Of a stretch of DNA of 64,000 bases, positions 22,463 through 33,450 are shown in pieces. Below the pieces are notes generated by a model. That model saw only the letters and a program-made list of their open reading frames with translations, searched no databases and was not told the origin of the DNA. The stretch's first letter is position 1, and the number at the start of each line of letters is the position of its first letter. The position numbers and the translations under genes were made by a program. Source of the DNA: Paragonimus skrjabini miyazakii (Eukaryota > Platyhelminthes > Trematoda > Plagiorchiida > Troglotrematidae); NCBI GenBank assembly GCA_014338405.1, contig JTDE01001039.1:49662-113661 (forward strand), written 5' to 3'.

Positions 22463-24020
22463 TATATTTTTCTTTCTTGACACTGTCAAACTCAGAGTGA
22501 AGTGTACATAAACATCGTAAGTTTACTCTAACCGGTGTAGTTCCTGTGGCTCAAATGTCCTTAATGTTTGCTCACTAACTGTACGAAAAACGGTGCGTTG
22601 TTCCTACCGCACCCTCTCTCATCTGCTGTAGGATAGAGTGAACTCTCACAAGTTTAGACAATGCACTTTTTTTTAATGACCTTACCCTCTACCGCCAATC
22701 TACGCTCACCGTCACATAGGCGTGAAGTAAACTGAACGCGTTACATGGTCTGCTCAGGCAGGACCTGCGAGTATCTTGTGCCAACCTACGTCGTATGGAC
22801 CGATCAGCCAAACTGATAAAGTGCAGGTCAGTCGGTTACATGCACCCCGGTTAGGGCGTGTACGCTGAAAGTGCGTTTAAAGTTCTCTTAACGTTAGATT
22901 GTGTGTTGTAGAGAGAACAGTGGACGTGTAACCGCGTCAACAGTGTTCACTTATTCGACCTCTTGTTTTTGTCGTGATGTTCCGTGAATGTTCACACAAC
23001 TCTGTTGAACAGCCTTCTGATGCTTCACGAGCAGTGTTATTGGAACGTATCACAGTCAAATGGTTCGCATAGCAAATATATTTTGCATCACAACTAGCAG
23101 CCGTGACAATTTTTATTCTATCAGTTATCAACAGGGCAGTATAGAACTGACAAAGAAGCAATCGAATTGTTTGAGAACTGCTTGGGAAGGTGTTAGAGAG
23201 TCCATTTATTTTCCGTCCAAAATTGCCTCCGTCCTCGAGAAAAAAGACAAGGATTGATTCAATCGGAATTAGCGGAACTGTTCAGAAAGGTCGAGAGGTG
23301 ACCTTGGTTAGTTTTTTTTATCCGTCCGACTTTTTATTCCGCTATGCTCATCAGTGACCCTAACTACTTTTTTCGGTAACTGTTCTTCTACTGGATTATT
23401 CGGGAATATTTTTTTGGTCACTACGTACCGCATAAATACCTTGTAATATTTCGCCTTGCCGTACACGCTTTGGGGCGGAACAAAGCTGTTTTTTGTGTAC
23501 GCGACTTTTGACTTGTTTTGGGAGCAAATTACGGGGACAGTCGCGGTATTATTCGGGACCTAGATTTCCATGTTAATTATTAGGAGCAGAAGAGTTCGAT
23601 TTATGCCAAGTGCACCACTATATCGAGAACGAACCAGCGTATGCTTTCAAGGGTTTACAACAGAAAGTTAACTATTTGAATCCATTCTCCTATTCTTTTA
23701 TATTCAGAACTGACAATTTCCCTACTGATCGCGCTTTTACGGACGTTTAGCATGTGTCTACCACTGGTTTATCGCTATCGATGGTGAAGATGTAGATGGT
23801 GGGTGAAGGCGTGTTGGTGATGATAATGAGAAACTGAGTAATTACCAGGTTGGCACAAGAGTTCAAAAAGAAGTGAAAACTACTCACACAAACTGGGACT
23901 GTTTTAACCAATGGTCCATGGTCAGTTTGCTCAACAACAAACGCAATCAAACGCATAATCATGCACAAGCGTTGTTTACATCGTGTTAGGAGCTAGAAGG
24001 ATCACAGTTTTTCACTGGCG
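22463..24020. other. No gene recognised
   Basis: Somewhat GC-richer around 22680-22960, otherwise AT-rich, with only short frames. No domain, tRNA or repeat copy recognised. Confidence 0.45.
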
Positions 24021-24102
24021 AAAGTGATCATCATCATCATCATCATAGACAGCAGTAAATCAGTGGTTCTGACTGATGTTTAACTGTCGCACAACAATGA
24101 AG

Positions 24103-24113
24103 TAAAAAGGAAA
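24103..24113 (+). repeat. Target-site duplication, left
   Basis: TAAAAAGGAAA here is repeated exactly at 24479-24489 and flanks the inserted SINE pair inside the family-A 3'UTR. Confidence 0.9.
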
Positions 24114-24478
24114 CTGATGAGTAGTCGGGGATTTGGTTAATTTCAAGTTGTACATCACCTACAATTGATCGCAGCTGTCGAATTCCCATAGACTTTCCAG
24201 CCGGCCCCTTATGATCATTACTCACAGTCGAAAGTGGTTGAGTGTTCACATATGATAATTCGGTCGTGCCTAATGTGAGGTCAATGGCGCAGTGGTAAAA
24301 CACGGTTGCCTCATGAACAGCGTGTCCGTGGTTCAAGTCCCGGCAGTGGCGATTATATGCACTACTGACGAGCTCTAATGAGAGCGAAACTCGAGTCTAG
24401 TGCTTCTTTTCGAAATGGGCCGACTGGATAGTCTGTGGGAATGCGACAGCTGCGATCAATTGTGGGTGATGTTCAACT
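24114..24478. mobile_element. Composite inverted SINE pair (S3 minus, S4 plus)
   Basis: The left part (24114-24215) is the 3' region of the SINE in minus orientation, ending CTACTCATCAG when read on minus. The right part (24239-24478) is a near full copy in plus orientation with A box TGGCGCAGTGG (24285-24295) and B box GGTTCAAGTCC (24330-24340). A single perfect 11-bp duplication surrounds both, so the two parts entered together. The S4 promoter boxes are the best preserved in the window. A template switch or dimeric transcript during retroposition could create this form; that is inference. Confidence 0.8.
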
Positions 24479-24489
24479 TAAAAAGGAAA
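24479..24489 (+). repeat. Target-site duplication, right
   Basis: Second copy of TAAAAAGGAAA; family-A 3'UTR sequence resumes immediately after it. Confidence 0.9.
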
Positions 24490-24840
24490 TCCTGTGTAGC
24501 AAGAGAGGAAAAATAGAGGGAGGGGAGCGGACCTAACAACCGAAAATAACCACGTCTATATTCAAACACTCAACATCAAGGTGCCTATACCTCGCAAACA
24601 AACGACCGAAGCATAGCTGAAAATGAGGCGTCATCAACAAGACAGCTGACCCTCAACACTGACTGCACCCATTTCACAGGCAACTCGGCCAACAACGACA
24701 AGATTCACGCCACTTAGCTCGATTAGCCTACATCTCACCTAAAGTCCTCAGCCATCGACTGTGTAAGTCACGAGGTCACTGGCTGGGTAGACAAACCCAA
24801 TTTACAGTGACCAACTCTTTCGGGAACGACTTCATTTCTC

Positions 24841-27800
24841 TTCAGTAAAATGGCTACACTGATGGAAACTGACCATTTTGTCTATTGTGACAACTTGCGA
24901 TGCGTGAGTCGTGTCCTCCGTAAAACAGCTGAACGTTTACCGTACTGAGCATGACATAATAAGACTATCAACAATTCGGTGAGATAGCCTGGTGGTCAAG
25001 TAACAACGTGGTCACGATTCATGCAGGCCCTAAGTGTGCTATGGAGTGTAGTGGGTAGGTGTTGCCTGCCTGTCTGGGGTCCTCGTGATCACTCAAGTTG
25101 AGGGTTAGGAACGCTATCCGAGATGTCACTGGGCCTGCATTCATACAATTTCTGGTTCTCCCGTTCAGTCCTCTTTTATTGTTAGTATTTTTGCAACCTT
25201 TTCAGTAACTTTTCTTCTAGGATATTTCATGTCACTGCTGAGGTGAGTGACAGCCCAAACTACAACACTTTCTGGTCAAACTCAAGGTCGTTGTGATGAT
25301 CATGATGAAGGATTTCTGTGAGTAGTACATATTCCCGTCCAGCTAAAATGACGATATTTTTAGCGCAAAGTCACCGACGACATACAACCAGTGTATGACA
25401 CTTGAGAAATAAAATTTGCCTTAGAAACAGTAATACTCGAATTATTTTGAGAATCATTGACATTGTTGAACTGTACTCAGTCCATCCGAGACGAAAGTTA
25501 CTTTCCCGACATCCTTATCGTACGAGTTAAGCTAACTAGAGCAGTCTAAGTAAGCAAATTTCAAACAGTATACCTGAAGCACACCATTGGAGGCCTCATT
25601 GTAAGTTCACAGTTCTGTACAGGGGATAGAAAGACGAAATGCTCAAGTGTTCCAACACCGCACCTGTCAGTGACTAAAATTCGTTGAGCAGTACACGAAT
25701 GTAGGGAAATTTTTCCTAATCACAGTGAAAGAACACTGATTAAATGTAATCAGCGTCGTTATGCTTAATGTTGCTGTTTGACTCTCTGACATGCTTTTCC
25801 AATTACAATGATCGGATTATTTTGACAAATATGTGTATTTTTATTTATGTGGATACGTGATAATAAATAGGTGTTTTCCGTGTCGGACTGGTAGGGTTGC
25901 AACCAAAAACTGCATTGGTTTCTTCCTCATATTGGACAGTGTTGAAATTCGCGCCATAGGTGAACTCAATGCTCACGTGACGAAACGCCGTTGAATAGAG
26001 CAAAACCTCCACTGTTTAATACACACATACATGCCTCTGACTGCGTTTATTAACTGGAATTCTATTCTACATCACAAAGTTTTCAGTGAACCATGGTGAG
26101 TAAGTCTGTACGGTTTCATCCGTTTGACTGACGCTGTTTACGAACTTCAACCTATATTTTCCTTCGCATTTGGCCGATCTTCCTCAGTGACAGTCTACTC
26201 GATTTCTAATGCTGTCCGTAATCCACCGACTTTCAGCAATTTTCCGTACTCTATTATTGCTCAGGGATGTTTTAGTGAACGTATGCTGAATTTTGTTCTA
26301 GACTCGGACACCCATCACAGCTTCCAATTAGATGGGGTTCACCTTGACAGACCTGATAGCTATAACCAACTTAAGTAACGGTGAGACTAAGTGGATTTTT
26401 AACCGAATGCTATAGGCAGTCGTACTCACCGGTTTGGTCGATTGGCTGATATATCTCGTTAATTTGTCACATGCTAAACTTCACTTCGGCTCTCACTATA
26501 ATAAAAAGCAATATCGAACTGGAAAAATCCTCATGGACTTTTCAGATGACGTAGCGGTTATTCATGGTAAGCATGTGTTCAAGACAATTGCAAATGTTAC
26601 CCCGATAGTAGGTATCGGGACTGAATTTGTGTTCACGTTTTCTACCACACCCGTTGCAGTGCTTCATGTTGTTGGTCACACGGCATTGGCGAAGTAACTC
26701 GTTACAATACGATCTACGCATACATGATCGATTGGTAAGCGTTCCTTTCAAATCAACTGCAGTGGTACATTAAACGTGGACCATTGTTTTCAAATTATTG
26801 TTTCCTAGCATACTGCGTTAATGATCCTATTACACAGCACTGTCTAGATTCGGTTGACGATACGGTAACTTGATATTTCATTCCGAATAAGTTCACCCGA
26901 GGATGGGCGACCAGGTGAACTTTTAAAACAAGGACAGTTAATCTGGCGAAGTAAAATGATTACAGTGAAAAATAAAGTCTGAACAAAGTTCTGTGAATCA
27001 CACAGATAAACAATAACCTTTCTCAACGCCATCGCGCTTGTACTACGTACACAAGTACGTGAAATAAAGCATCGTTCAGTGAATTTCAAATTGAGCGCTT
27101 CCTAATCACTTAATCGTTTTTGCCATCAAGTAAGTAAACAAGCAAAGGAACCTCACGCAAAAATTGTCCTGCATATTATTCATGCGTCAGGTGATTCATC
27201 AGTAGATTGTGGTCCACTCACTCAGTGCAAATCTAAATTCGGATCAGACAGGCTTAGCTTCAAAAGTATCGCTTCAGTATACTGCTAGCAAGCTTGTTTT
27301 CGTAATCCGGATTACACCGAAGTATGACTTGAATGCAGTGGAACAAATTTGTTTCAGCAGTACTCAGCACCCAAGAGGAGGTACATTAGGCTGACAAGGC
27401 TGAGACGAACCGTTCCGCATTTAATTGATAGGGTTAGCGGATGTGAACTGAGTGGCCACAAACAAGACATCTTCCGAACATCTCCATCTGTCATGAGAGA
27501 GCATACTCGATCATTGATAAACGCGATGAAAGTGGAAAATATGGTTGCTGAATCAGAAAAGGACAGTTAAAGATGACTAAACAATGCAAAGAACAAAATT
27601 CAGTTCATGTTCACTTTAACTCTTGAGTTTGCTATCAAACCCAATCAAGAGTGAACGAGTTATAGAAATGAATAACCATAACAATAATTCAACTCTCCCC
27701 TAGTGAAATTTGCGCACGAAAACCTAAACGAATCTGGCACTAATATCAACGACTAAGAGTGCGGTACGAAAGTGCGAATTGAGAGGACACACACATTGAT

Positions 27801-28499
27801 ACAGGTGAAACCACACCAGCCGGAATAGTGTTTGTGGGAATGTACATTAGTTTGTACTACACCCGGAAAGGTACATTTACAACAACCGAGTTGACAAAAC
27901 CATCGGATTAAAGTCATTTCGTTCAACCTGTTGAAGATATTGGCGTCTAATTTGCATCAACGTCCCTCAGATACGTAGCAGCATGTGCACCAAACAAACA
28001 AGTGTAATGTACGTCTGCAACTGAGACTCTCTTCTGTCAAGGCTAATACCCCTTCAACCTTCATTAATCAGGTCTTTGAATGAGTTGAAGATTTCGACGT
28101 ACTGTACACATGAGATTTTTCTCAAACGCTATTCAACCATTTAGCGCATGTATTCTTGTTGATAGATCTGCTGAGTGAAGAAATTTGGTGCTTGCTGAAT
28201 AACTCAACAACGGAAGGTTGTAGGAATATGCTATGATAACTGAAACCTACTGAAAATGTTGCGTATGTAAATGACCTCGCAGCATACTGGTGAATCTGAG
28301 TATAACATGCATGTACGCACTGTCGATTAGTGAATACCTGGGACAAGCACCTTGTAAGTAGAGACGAGCTGATGCCGCAGTTTGGTGATAATGATCACGA
28401 AACTGTGTTCCGTATAGGTTCGGAGGCTGCTACTGAGCTATGCGATTTAAAATTTACTTTATAACTGTTCCTCAGCCAGCCGACGTTATGTGCACGAAA
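24841..28499. other. No gene recognised
   Basis: About 3.6 kb of AT-rich DNA with frames up to 97 codons, none with a recognisable domain or paired splice sites. The 26124-26378 and 26434-26697 plus frames are neighbours but show no family signature. No repeat copy found. Confidence 0.45.
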
Positions 28500-28682
28500 G
28501 TGGCTGGGGGCAACCTACCGGGTTGCTATAGTCGTGATTACATAATACTTTATGCACTTGTAGGCATGTCTAGTCCCTGGTTTTCCCTATCTGTATGGTG
28601 TATATAAGCGGCACGTTTTACGTTTATGACTGATGAGAGTAAACGAAATGTTAACATATCGGGATATGTCTTCTTTCTGCTC
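28500..28682 (+). repeat. Family-E dispersed repeat, copy E2
   Basis: Homologous to E1 through CCGGGTTGCTATAGTCGTGA, TACATAATACTT, GTTTTACGTTTATGA and the hammerhead-like core, ending at TCTTCTTTCTGC. Its right end abuts the point where the RTE relic F1 is truncated, so one of the two inserted into or recombined with the other. Confidence 0.7.
28623..28665 (+). ncRNA. Hammerhead-ribozyme-like motif, copy E2 (core intact)
   Basis: All three conserved core pieces are present at proper spacing. CTGATGA is at 28630-28636. GAA at 28645-28647 follows an 8-base G...C segment standing for stem II. A self-complementary ATGT-TA-ACAT helix III lies at 28648-28657, and A at 28658 is the predicted cleavage position. 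The next bases TCGGGA pair with TTTATGA before the core at five of six positions with G-U wobbles (helix I), giving a type-I topology. The palindromic short helix III resembles those known in Penelope-like elements, which can act as dimers. The very short stem II is atypical and makes activity uncertain. Confidence 0.55.
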
Positions 28683-28889
28683 TGATGTAGTATGATTGTG
28701 TGTTTGAAACACTTCAAATTCACCGGACTAGGCCAGATGTGGTTGAACACCCTTCATGATGTCGTGCGCGACAAAACTTAACGGGAGACTGGAGATCTGA
28801 CACTCTTGGCTGACACCACTAAAATTGATTACCACCCGAAACAGTTGTCCATAAACTCTCATCCAGCTTGCAAAGTGGGCATACAATGA

Positions 28890-29732
28890 TTACAACAGAT
28901 TCATGTATTTCCCTGTTATTATCTTTCGAATAAGGCAGCTCCAGGGGACGTTACTCGCAACCGAATCGAAGACAGCCTTTAGATGAAAAAGATCACGGCC
29001 GCCAACGATCCAACATTCGTCGCAAAGTAAAAATGTGATCAACGCACTTTCGGCCCGACCGGGACCCTGATTTTTTCTGGATCTGGTGAATCGACGTAAT
29101 GTAAAGCCAGTGAATAACTTGGACGCAACAGACATTAGACTGATGCCCCCGGAGTTTCCACAAAGAATTCGGGCCCCTCTTTTTGAAAATGGGAATTATT
29201 GTTAGTAACCACTGATCATGAGGCAGCTCTTCAGTTCCACAAACCATCTGGGAAGTTTTGTCTCAAATTGTTCCCACCATCGTTGAGAAGAAAAGTAGAG
29301 AAATCTGGTCCAGCGGCTTTTTTACACTTCGGCAACTTGAGTTATAAAGCCACTTCTACTTCCGACGTAGCGCCGTCTGGAACTCCGTAACTGACCTTTT
29401 GAATCCCGTCGTCCACAGGGTCTGGTTAAAGCAACCCAAACTGTTTCTCAAAATGTGCAGCTCACCTGTCAAGCCGGTGCGACTGGTTAATGAACATTGA
29501 GCCAATTTTTCACACAGGGCCGTACTTACACCGACTTGACAACCATTACAATCGATGACCAAGAAAAAAGGTTTCTGCTGTCCTCAGACAAAAGGGCTTG
29601 ATCCACTTTTTTCGACTGTTCTAACAACTGGTGCTTAGGGTCTATGCACAAGCCTTTAAGCAGTATGCATGTAACGTTTCGACGATCGTCACTATAGTCA
29701 GAACCAGCTGGGATCAAACAACGTTTGTTCAT
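28890..29732 (-). pseudogene. RT N-terminal half of RTE relic F1
   Basis: Frames at 29732-29526, 29247-28993 and 29135-28890 carry consecutive blocks of an RTE reverse transcriptase. These are the linker GNSRKLF-like (EDSRNLF), IIPIFKKRG, the CVDHIFTLRRML block and KAVFDSV (normally RAAFDSVDR, catalytic-A flank). Catalytic YADD is not present because the element ends at E2. The open stretches are short and the protein is not functional. Confidence 0.75.
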
Positions 29733-30032
29733 GAGGTCTACGGACGTGACAGAAGTCCAGTTCTGTTACAACTCTACAGCTCATTTGCAATTTACCTCTT
29801 CACATCGAATATCCACAGCTGGTGCGATTTGCTCCCAGTGTTTGTTAGATTCTCTCACTTTACTAGAACTGAGCAATTTATTCATCAATGCTTCTAGGTA
29901 AACGTTCTATATTTTCTCCTCGCTCGAATGTCATTTAATCACCGTGCGAATGGCAAACCAAAAGGGGCACGCACAACAGCATGATCCGAGTGCAGATAGT
30001 TGCTTCAAAATGCACGGCAGTTCGTACCACCA

Positions 30033-30527
30033 CTACCTGTAAGTGACTGTTATGTGATCCAATTGTATCCATGTCTGGGAAGGACAGGGTGGTCTCCAAG
30101 TAACACAATGCCCCTTCCTATGTCGAAATGCGGTACTCGAAATATAGTGACTGCGAGATACGCACGCCTGCAACAGTGTTTCGTCATTGCCATTGTGTTT
30201 CGTCCGGACGCCAAACATACGTCCTAGTCACCTATGTTTTGGAGAAAGACAACGAAGTTGGAGTTTAAAATCGCCGGGCGGTATCATGATGTCAGTATGT
30301 TCAGTCCACTTCGAAAGGCCGATGAGGACGCCGTGTAAAACGTATCTGATAGAATCCGAACAGTTATCCGTTGGGGCGTACGCTGATGCAACGAATGCAC
30401 AACGGTTTTCTGATTTGCGTCGACAGACTTTAACCGATGTATCGAGTCTGACAGCGCACAAGCGACTGTTCACTGGGATCCAATCAAGCAAACATTGCAC
30501 TGCTGTGGAACTCAATGCGATTTCCAC
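30033..30527 (-). pseudogene. AP-endonuclease domain of RTE relic F1
   Basis: Two frames (30527-30228 and 30218-30033) together cover most of the endonuclease that nicks target DNA in RTE elements. Present are the SAYAPTD block, a GD-F block in decayed form (IPPGDFKL, normally LAGDFNAQ) and the C-terminal WRPP ... QLDHI block with the His. The deep loss around the GDFNAQ motif and the frame change show that the protein is no longer made. Confidence 0.8.
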
Positions 30528-30610
30528 TCCAGCGTGACTACGAGATTCAGCTTCGGTGACACCAGAGACTCAGAGAGAGAAACACTTGGATCAACAGTTA
30601 CCTAAACGTT

Positions 30611-33224
30611 ATCTAACGTGAATAGCGTTACTCCAAAACACAGCACATATCGAGCTTCAGGCTTGAGACAGTACTTATTCGAGTAGCTTTCTAACCCACT
30701 TATCGGAGAGTGCAGACATTGGAATCGTCAATGTTGACTAGCTGTCTTGGCTTCAGGAAACAACCATCATCCGAGAGTATGGAGAAAGCAGAAAACTTGA
30801 GGAGGGAGGGGCGCGTGAGATAGAAAGATAAAGTTGTATTGGATGAATAATGTCACTGCCAGGAGTTGATTTGAAGGAACTCACCCCGAATATTTGGCTC
30901 AAAAGTCTGACACGCGAGACAAGACACAAGGTTTTCTTGAGAGACTCTACCCGGAGCCAATAACTCAAGAGTCCGACTGACGTGGCCCTTCGAACGACAA
31001 CAACCATCACTGACTTGTTCGACCAAATGTCCACAGACAGCAGACCGGTTTGCCAGAGGTGTTGACCGTGTGCAGTCTGTCATACGGCACACTCACGCTT
31101 TCAGTGCTCCTGTGTACGTGTTAGCTTGCACCCCGTCAGCTTGGTAACTTGATCTAATCGAACCAGCATTTTTTGTTACCTGCGCTTGGCGGATCTGTGT
31201 TCTTTTAACTCGGTAAGAGACAATCAATCACTGTATCTATCAGCTTACCCATGTGTGCACTAGTTGGGTAACCCTTTCGCAGCAGAACCACAGACGAACC
31301 TCCCGGGACATTTTAAATTGATATTAAGACAAGCGAAAGTGATATGAAGATACCTTAAACTGGGAAGGGTATAGATCGACGTTAATGCCATCTTTTCTCG
31401 ATTTCGAAACGTAAATGTTTAAACTAAATCACCCACATTTCTCGGATAGTACGATTGACATCGATTACGTCCATCACCTGGTGGACACCATGCGAGTGGA
31501 AATGTGGGAAGAGTAAGAAAAAACACCAGATATATGTTCATAGGCTGCAAAACACTTCCTCATTTGTATGAAGTACACAATCATACCTGGACGAATTATG
31601 TTCAAACTTCACATCATACGATACCCTTTGGCAACCTTTGGACAAACAATGGACCCGGATAAGCATTGATATTAACGTAATTGGATCGGGTGGTGAAGTG
31701 TTTCTTGAACTTTGTATGCTGTCGCACAAGTTTGGACGATGAGTGCACTGCCTTATACTTCCTGTGCAATGTTGCATTGCACATCCGCTTTTCTCTGTAA
31801 GACAATTTAGGGTGACATTGAAAGCGAACCCATGACGTGAGACAGTCAATACCACAAGGTCAGTCACGCGCAGTAATCGCCATGATGGACGGATTGAGTC
31901 AAGTTTCGATGGTCTACTGCCGGTGGGCATGGAGTCTAGCGATAAATTAAAGGCAAGCTGTCGATGTGCTCGAGTGAACAAGTCTTTATCACAGTAGTAC
32001 GGAAGTTCTGAAACTTGTGCAAATTGTTACAGGATGCTAGATGTCACACTATTTTTTACCCTGTGGGCGCTGAATATAAAAAGGAAGACGATATTCTATT
32101 GGTGCATATTGTACCAATGCAACAATGCGAAATTCCCGAATGTATAGACAGCTCTGCATTTTCACCACAAGTAGATGTATTGTGTAAATCGGAAGTGGTC
32201 AAGATCGACTGGTTCGTCTATCCAGTTTTTAATGGACAGTTCAGAACGTCGTCATCTGCCTCGGTTTCCATTAGCAAACAAACATGTCGGTCGTCTCTTC
32301 CAGTGTTAATGTTTTTTACCTCTTGCTACTAAGTTCAGGATTCCAGTATCATGAAGTAGGTTGGTGGCAGAAAATATGGACAGAACGGTTTATAACAGTC
32401 AGGTTGTTTAAACCATACGCGCAGGTATAAGCTGGTGGACAAAAACGATGGTGATTGTCAATCGGTACTGGACCCGATAAGCAAAAGGACATGGATCGCG
32501 CTCGCGGTTCGTTGCACTTTTAGGTAAGTACATTTGTTTCTAGTTGTCGATCGCCTAGGTGACAATTACTGTTTGCCGTGTACCCGTCGATCGACCTACT
32601 TTCACGCAAATCCACTGAAGTTGCCGCATTTGTGCTTATCTGGACACCATGTACTGAGTATCGTATAGAGTTAGGTAAAAAGCGAGGAACACGCTTAAAA
32701 CGAATTGGTTATGGAACAGCTGAAAACTCCTGTTAAAGGTTTTATCAATTGTTCGGAGAGTAAACACCTGAAAATATTCGATCAATCCGGGTCGACAACA
32801 TTGGTGCTAAATGTTCCTGTAGATGGGACCACCGACGGTGCACTACAGACAGATCAGTACATTTTTTTCAATTGACTGGCACTTGCATCAACTACCACAC
32901 TGTCTTATGAGAATCTGCATGTCGTCGTCCAACAATGCTCGAGCCACCACACATTTTCAAGACAGATCGGTCTGCGTTCTACATTCCAGTAGAGGGCCAA
33001 ATTTCAGTTCGTGACCAAGGGGATAGAAGTCTGTCGAGTCAGTAGAGCGGGTAACTGGTTGAATGAACAGTATTCAGGAAAGGTCAGATAATTAATTGAA
33101 ATTGAGAAGTGTGCACTGACAACTGCAATAAATTGCTTCATTTGCTCTGGGTGAGCAAATTTTCAACCAATGCAGTGCATGCATCGCCCTCTTCATATGA
33201 GATCGAAGACAGGTAACCGATATA
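30611..33224. other. No gene recognised
   Basis: AT-rich sequence. The largest frame is 147 codons on minus (31538-31981), with no domain, no membrane span and a shadow frame inside it; the plus frame 32015-32332 (105 codons) is also unrecognised. The left part (30611-31100) may hold the 5'UTR of the RTE relic F1. Confidence 0.4.
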
Positions 33225-33345
33225 GCTTGAACGTCACCCATAACTGATCGCAACTGTCGCGTTCCCACAGACTGTCTAGTCGGTCTTTCCGAAAAGAAGC
33301 ACTATACTTGACCTTCTTTCTTATTAGAGGTCGTCAGTAGTGGAT
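33225..33345 (-). mobile_element. SINE 3' half, copy S5 (minus)
   Basis: Read on minus this gives CACTACTGACGACC, TAGTGCTTCTTTTCGG, AGACCGACTAGACAGTCTG, GGGAACGCGACAG and TTATGGGTGACGTTCAAG, in the order of the SINE body at 24345-24478. The tRNA head is absent. It abuts a plus-oriented partner at 33345. Confidence 0.7.
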
Positions 33346-33450
33346 ACTCTTGTCTCGTCTTTACCAAAAACCAAGCTCGAATGTGATGCTTCTTCTCCAA
33401 AAGGCCGGCTGGAAATTTTTGTCGAACGCGACAGCGTCCTGTTCAATTTA
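33345..33450 (+). mobile_element. SINE 3' half, copy S6 (plus)
   Basis: The plus-strand order AAGCTCGAATG, GATGCTTCTTCTCCAAAAGG, CCGGCTGGAAATTTTTG, CGAACGCGACAGCG and TGTTCAATTTAT matches the SINE body and tail, more diverged than S4. It forms a divergent inverted pair with S5 and could fold into a long hairpin. Confidence 0.6.

Larger units (their letters stand above)
24021..24840 (-). mobile_element. Family-A LINE 3'UTR, copy A4, interrupted by a SINE pair
   Basis: The 3' end is a (TGATGA)n-type run (seen as CATCAT on plus at 24027-24047) followed by ATCAGTGGTTCTGACTGATG, as in the family-A copies at 41992 and 52208. After the insertion at 24114-24478 the alignment resumes (TCTATATTCAAACAC, CACCTTGCAAACAAAC-like text, CATCAACAAGACAGCT) and ends near TTCATTT at about 24840, just short of the coding region. 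It is therefore a 3'UTR-only, 5'-truncated copy. Confidence 0.8.
28700..30610 (-). mobile_element. RTE-like LINE relic F1, endonuclease to mid-RT
   Basis: On minus, blocks appear in RTE order. The AP-endonuclease part at 30600-30030 has AGVEIALSSTA, LDWIPVNSRLCAVRLD, FVASAYAPTDNCSD, then STAFRHRKGHCVTWRPP and IQLDHITVTYR. A linker at 29740-29560 has SKKVDQALLSEDSRNLF. RT fingers at 29330-29000 have IIPIFKKRG, KCVDHIFTLRRMLDR and KAVFDSVAS. A degenerate GVxQGCPxSP-like block lies at 28850-28740. The YADD half and the C-terminal domain are missing and repeat E2 lies at the break. Frameshifts and stops are many, so it is dead. Confidence 0.85.

Noticed and set aside
23330..23360. Minus-strand CTGATGAGCATAGCGGAA as a hammerhead core
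   Set aside because: An extra G lies before GAA, and no helix III or helix I partner was found.
24114..24140. CTGATGAG at the ends of SINE fragments S3 and S7 as a further hammerhead core
   Set aside because: No GAA at suitable distance and no flanking helix; the word is the reverse complement of the SINE tail.
24285..24340. tRNA gene
   Set aside because: A and B boxes are present, but the sequence cannot form a proper acceptor or anticodon arm and is the head of a dispersed SINE.
31538..31981. 147-codon minus frame
   Set aside because: No domain, no repeat copy and a second overlapping frame; composition gives no sign of coding.
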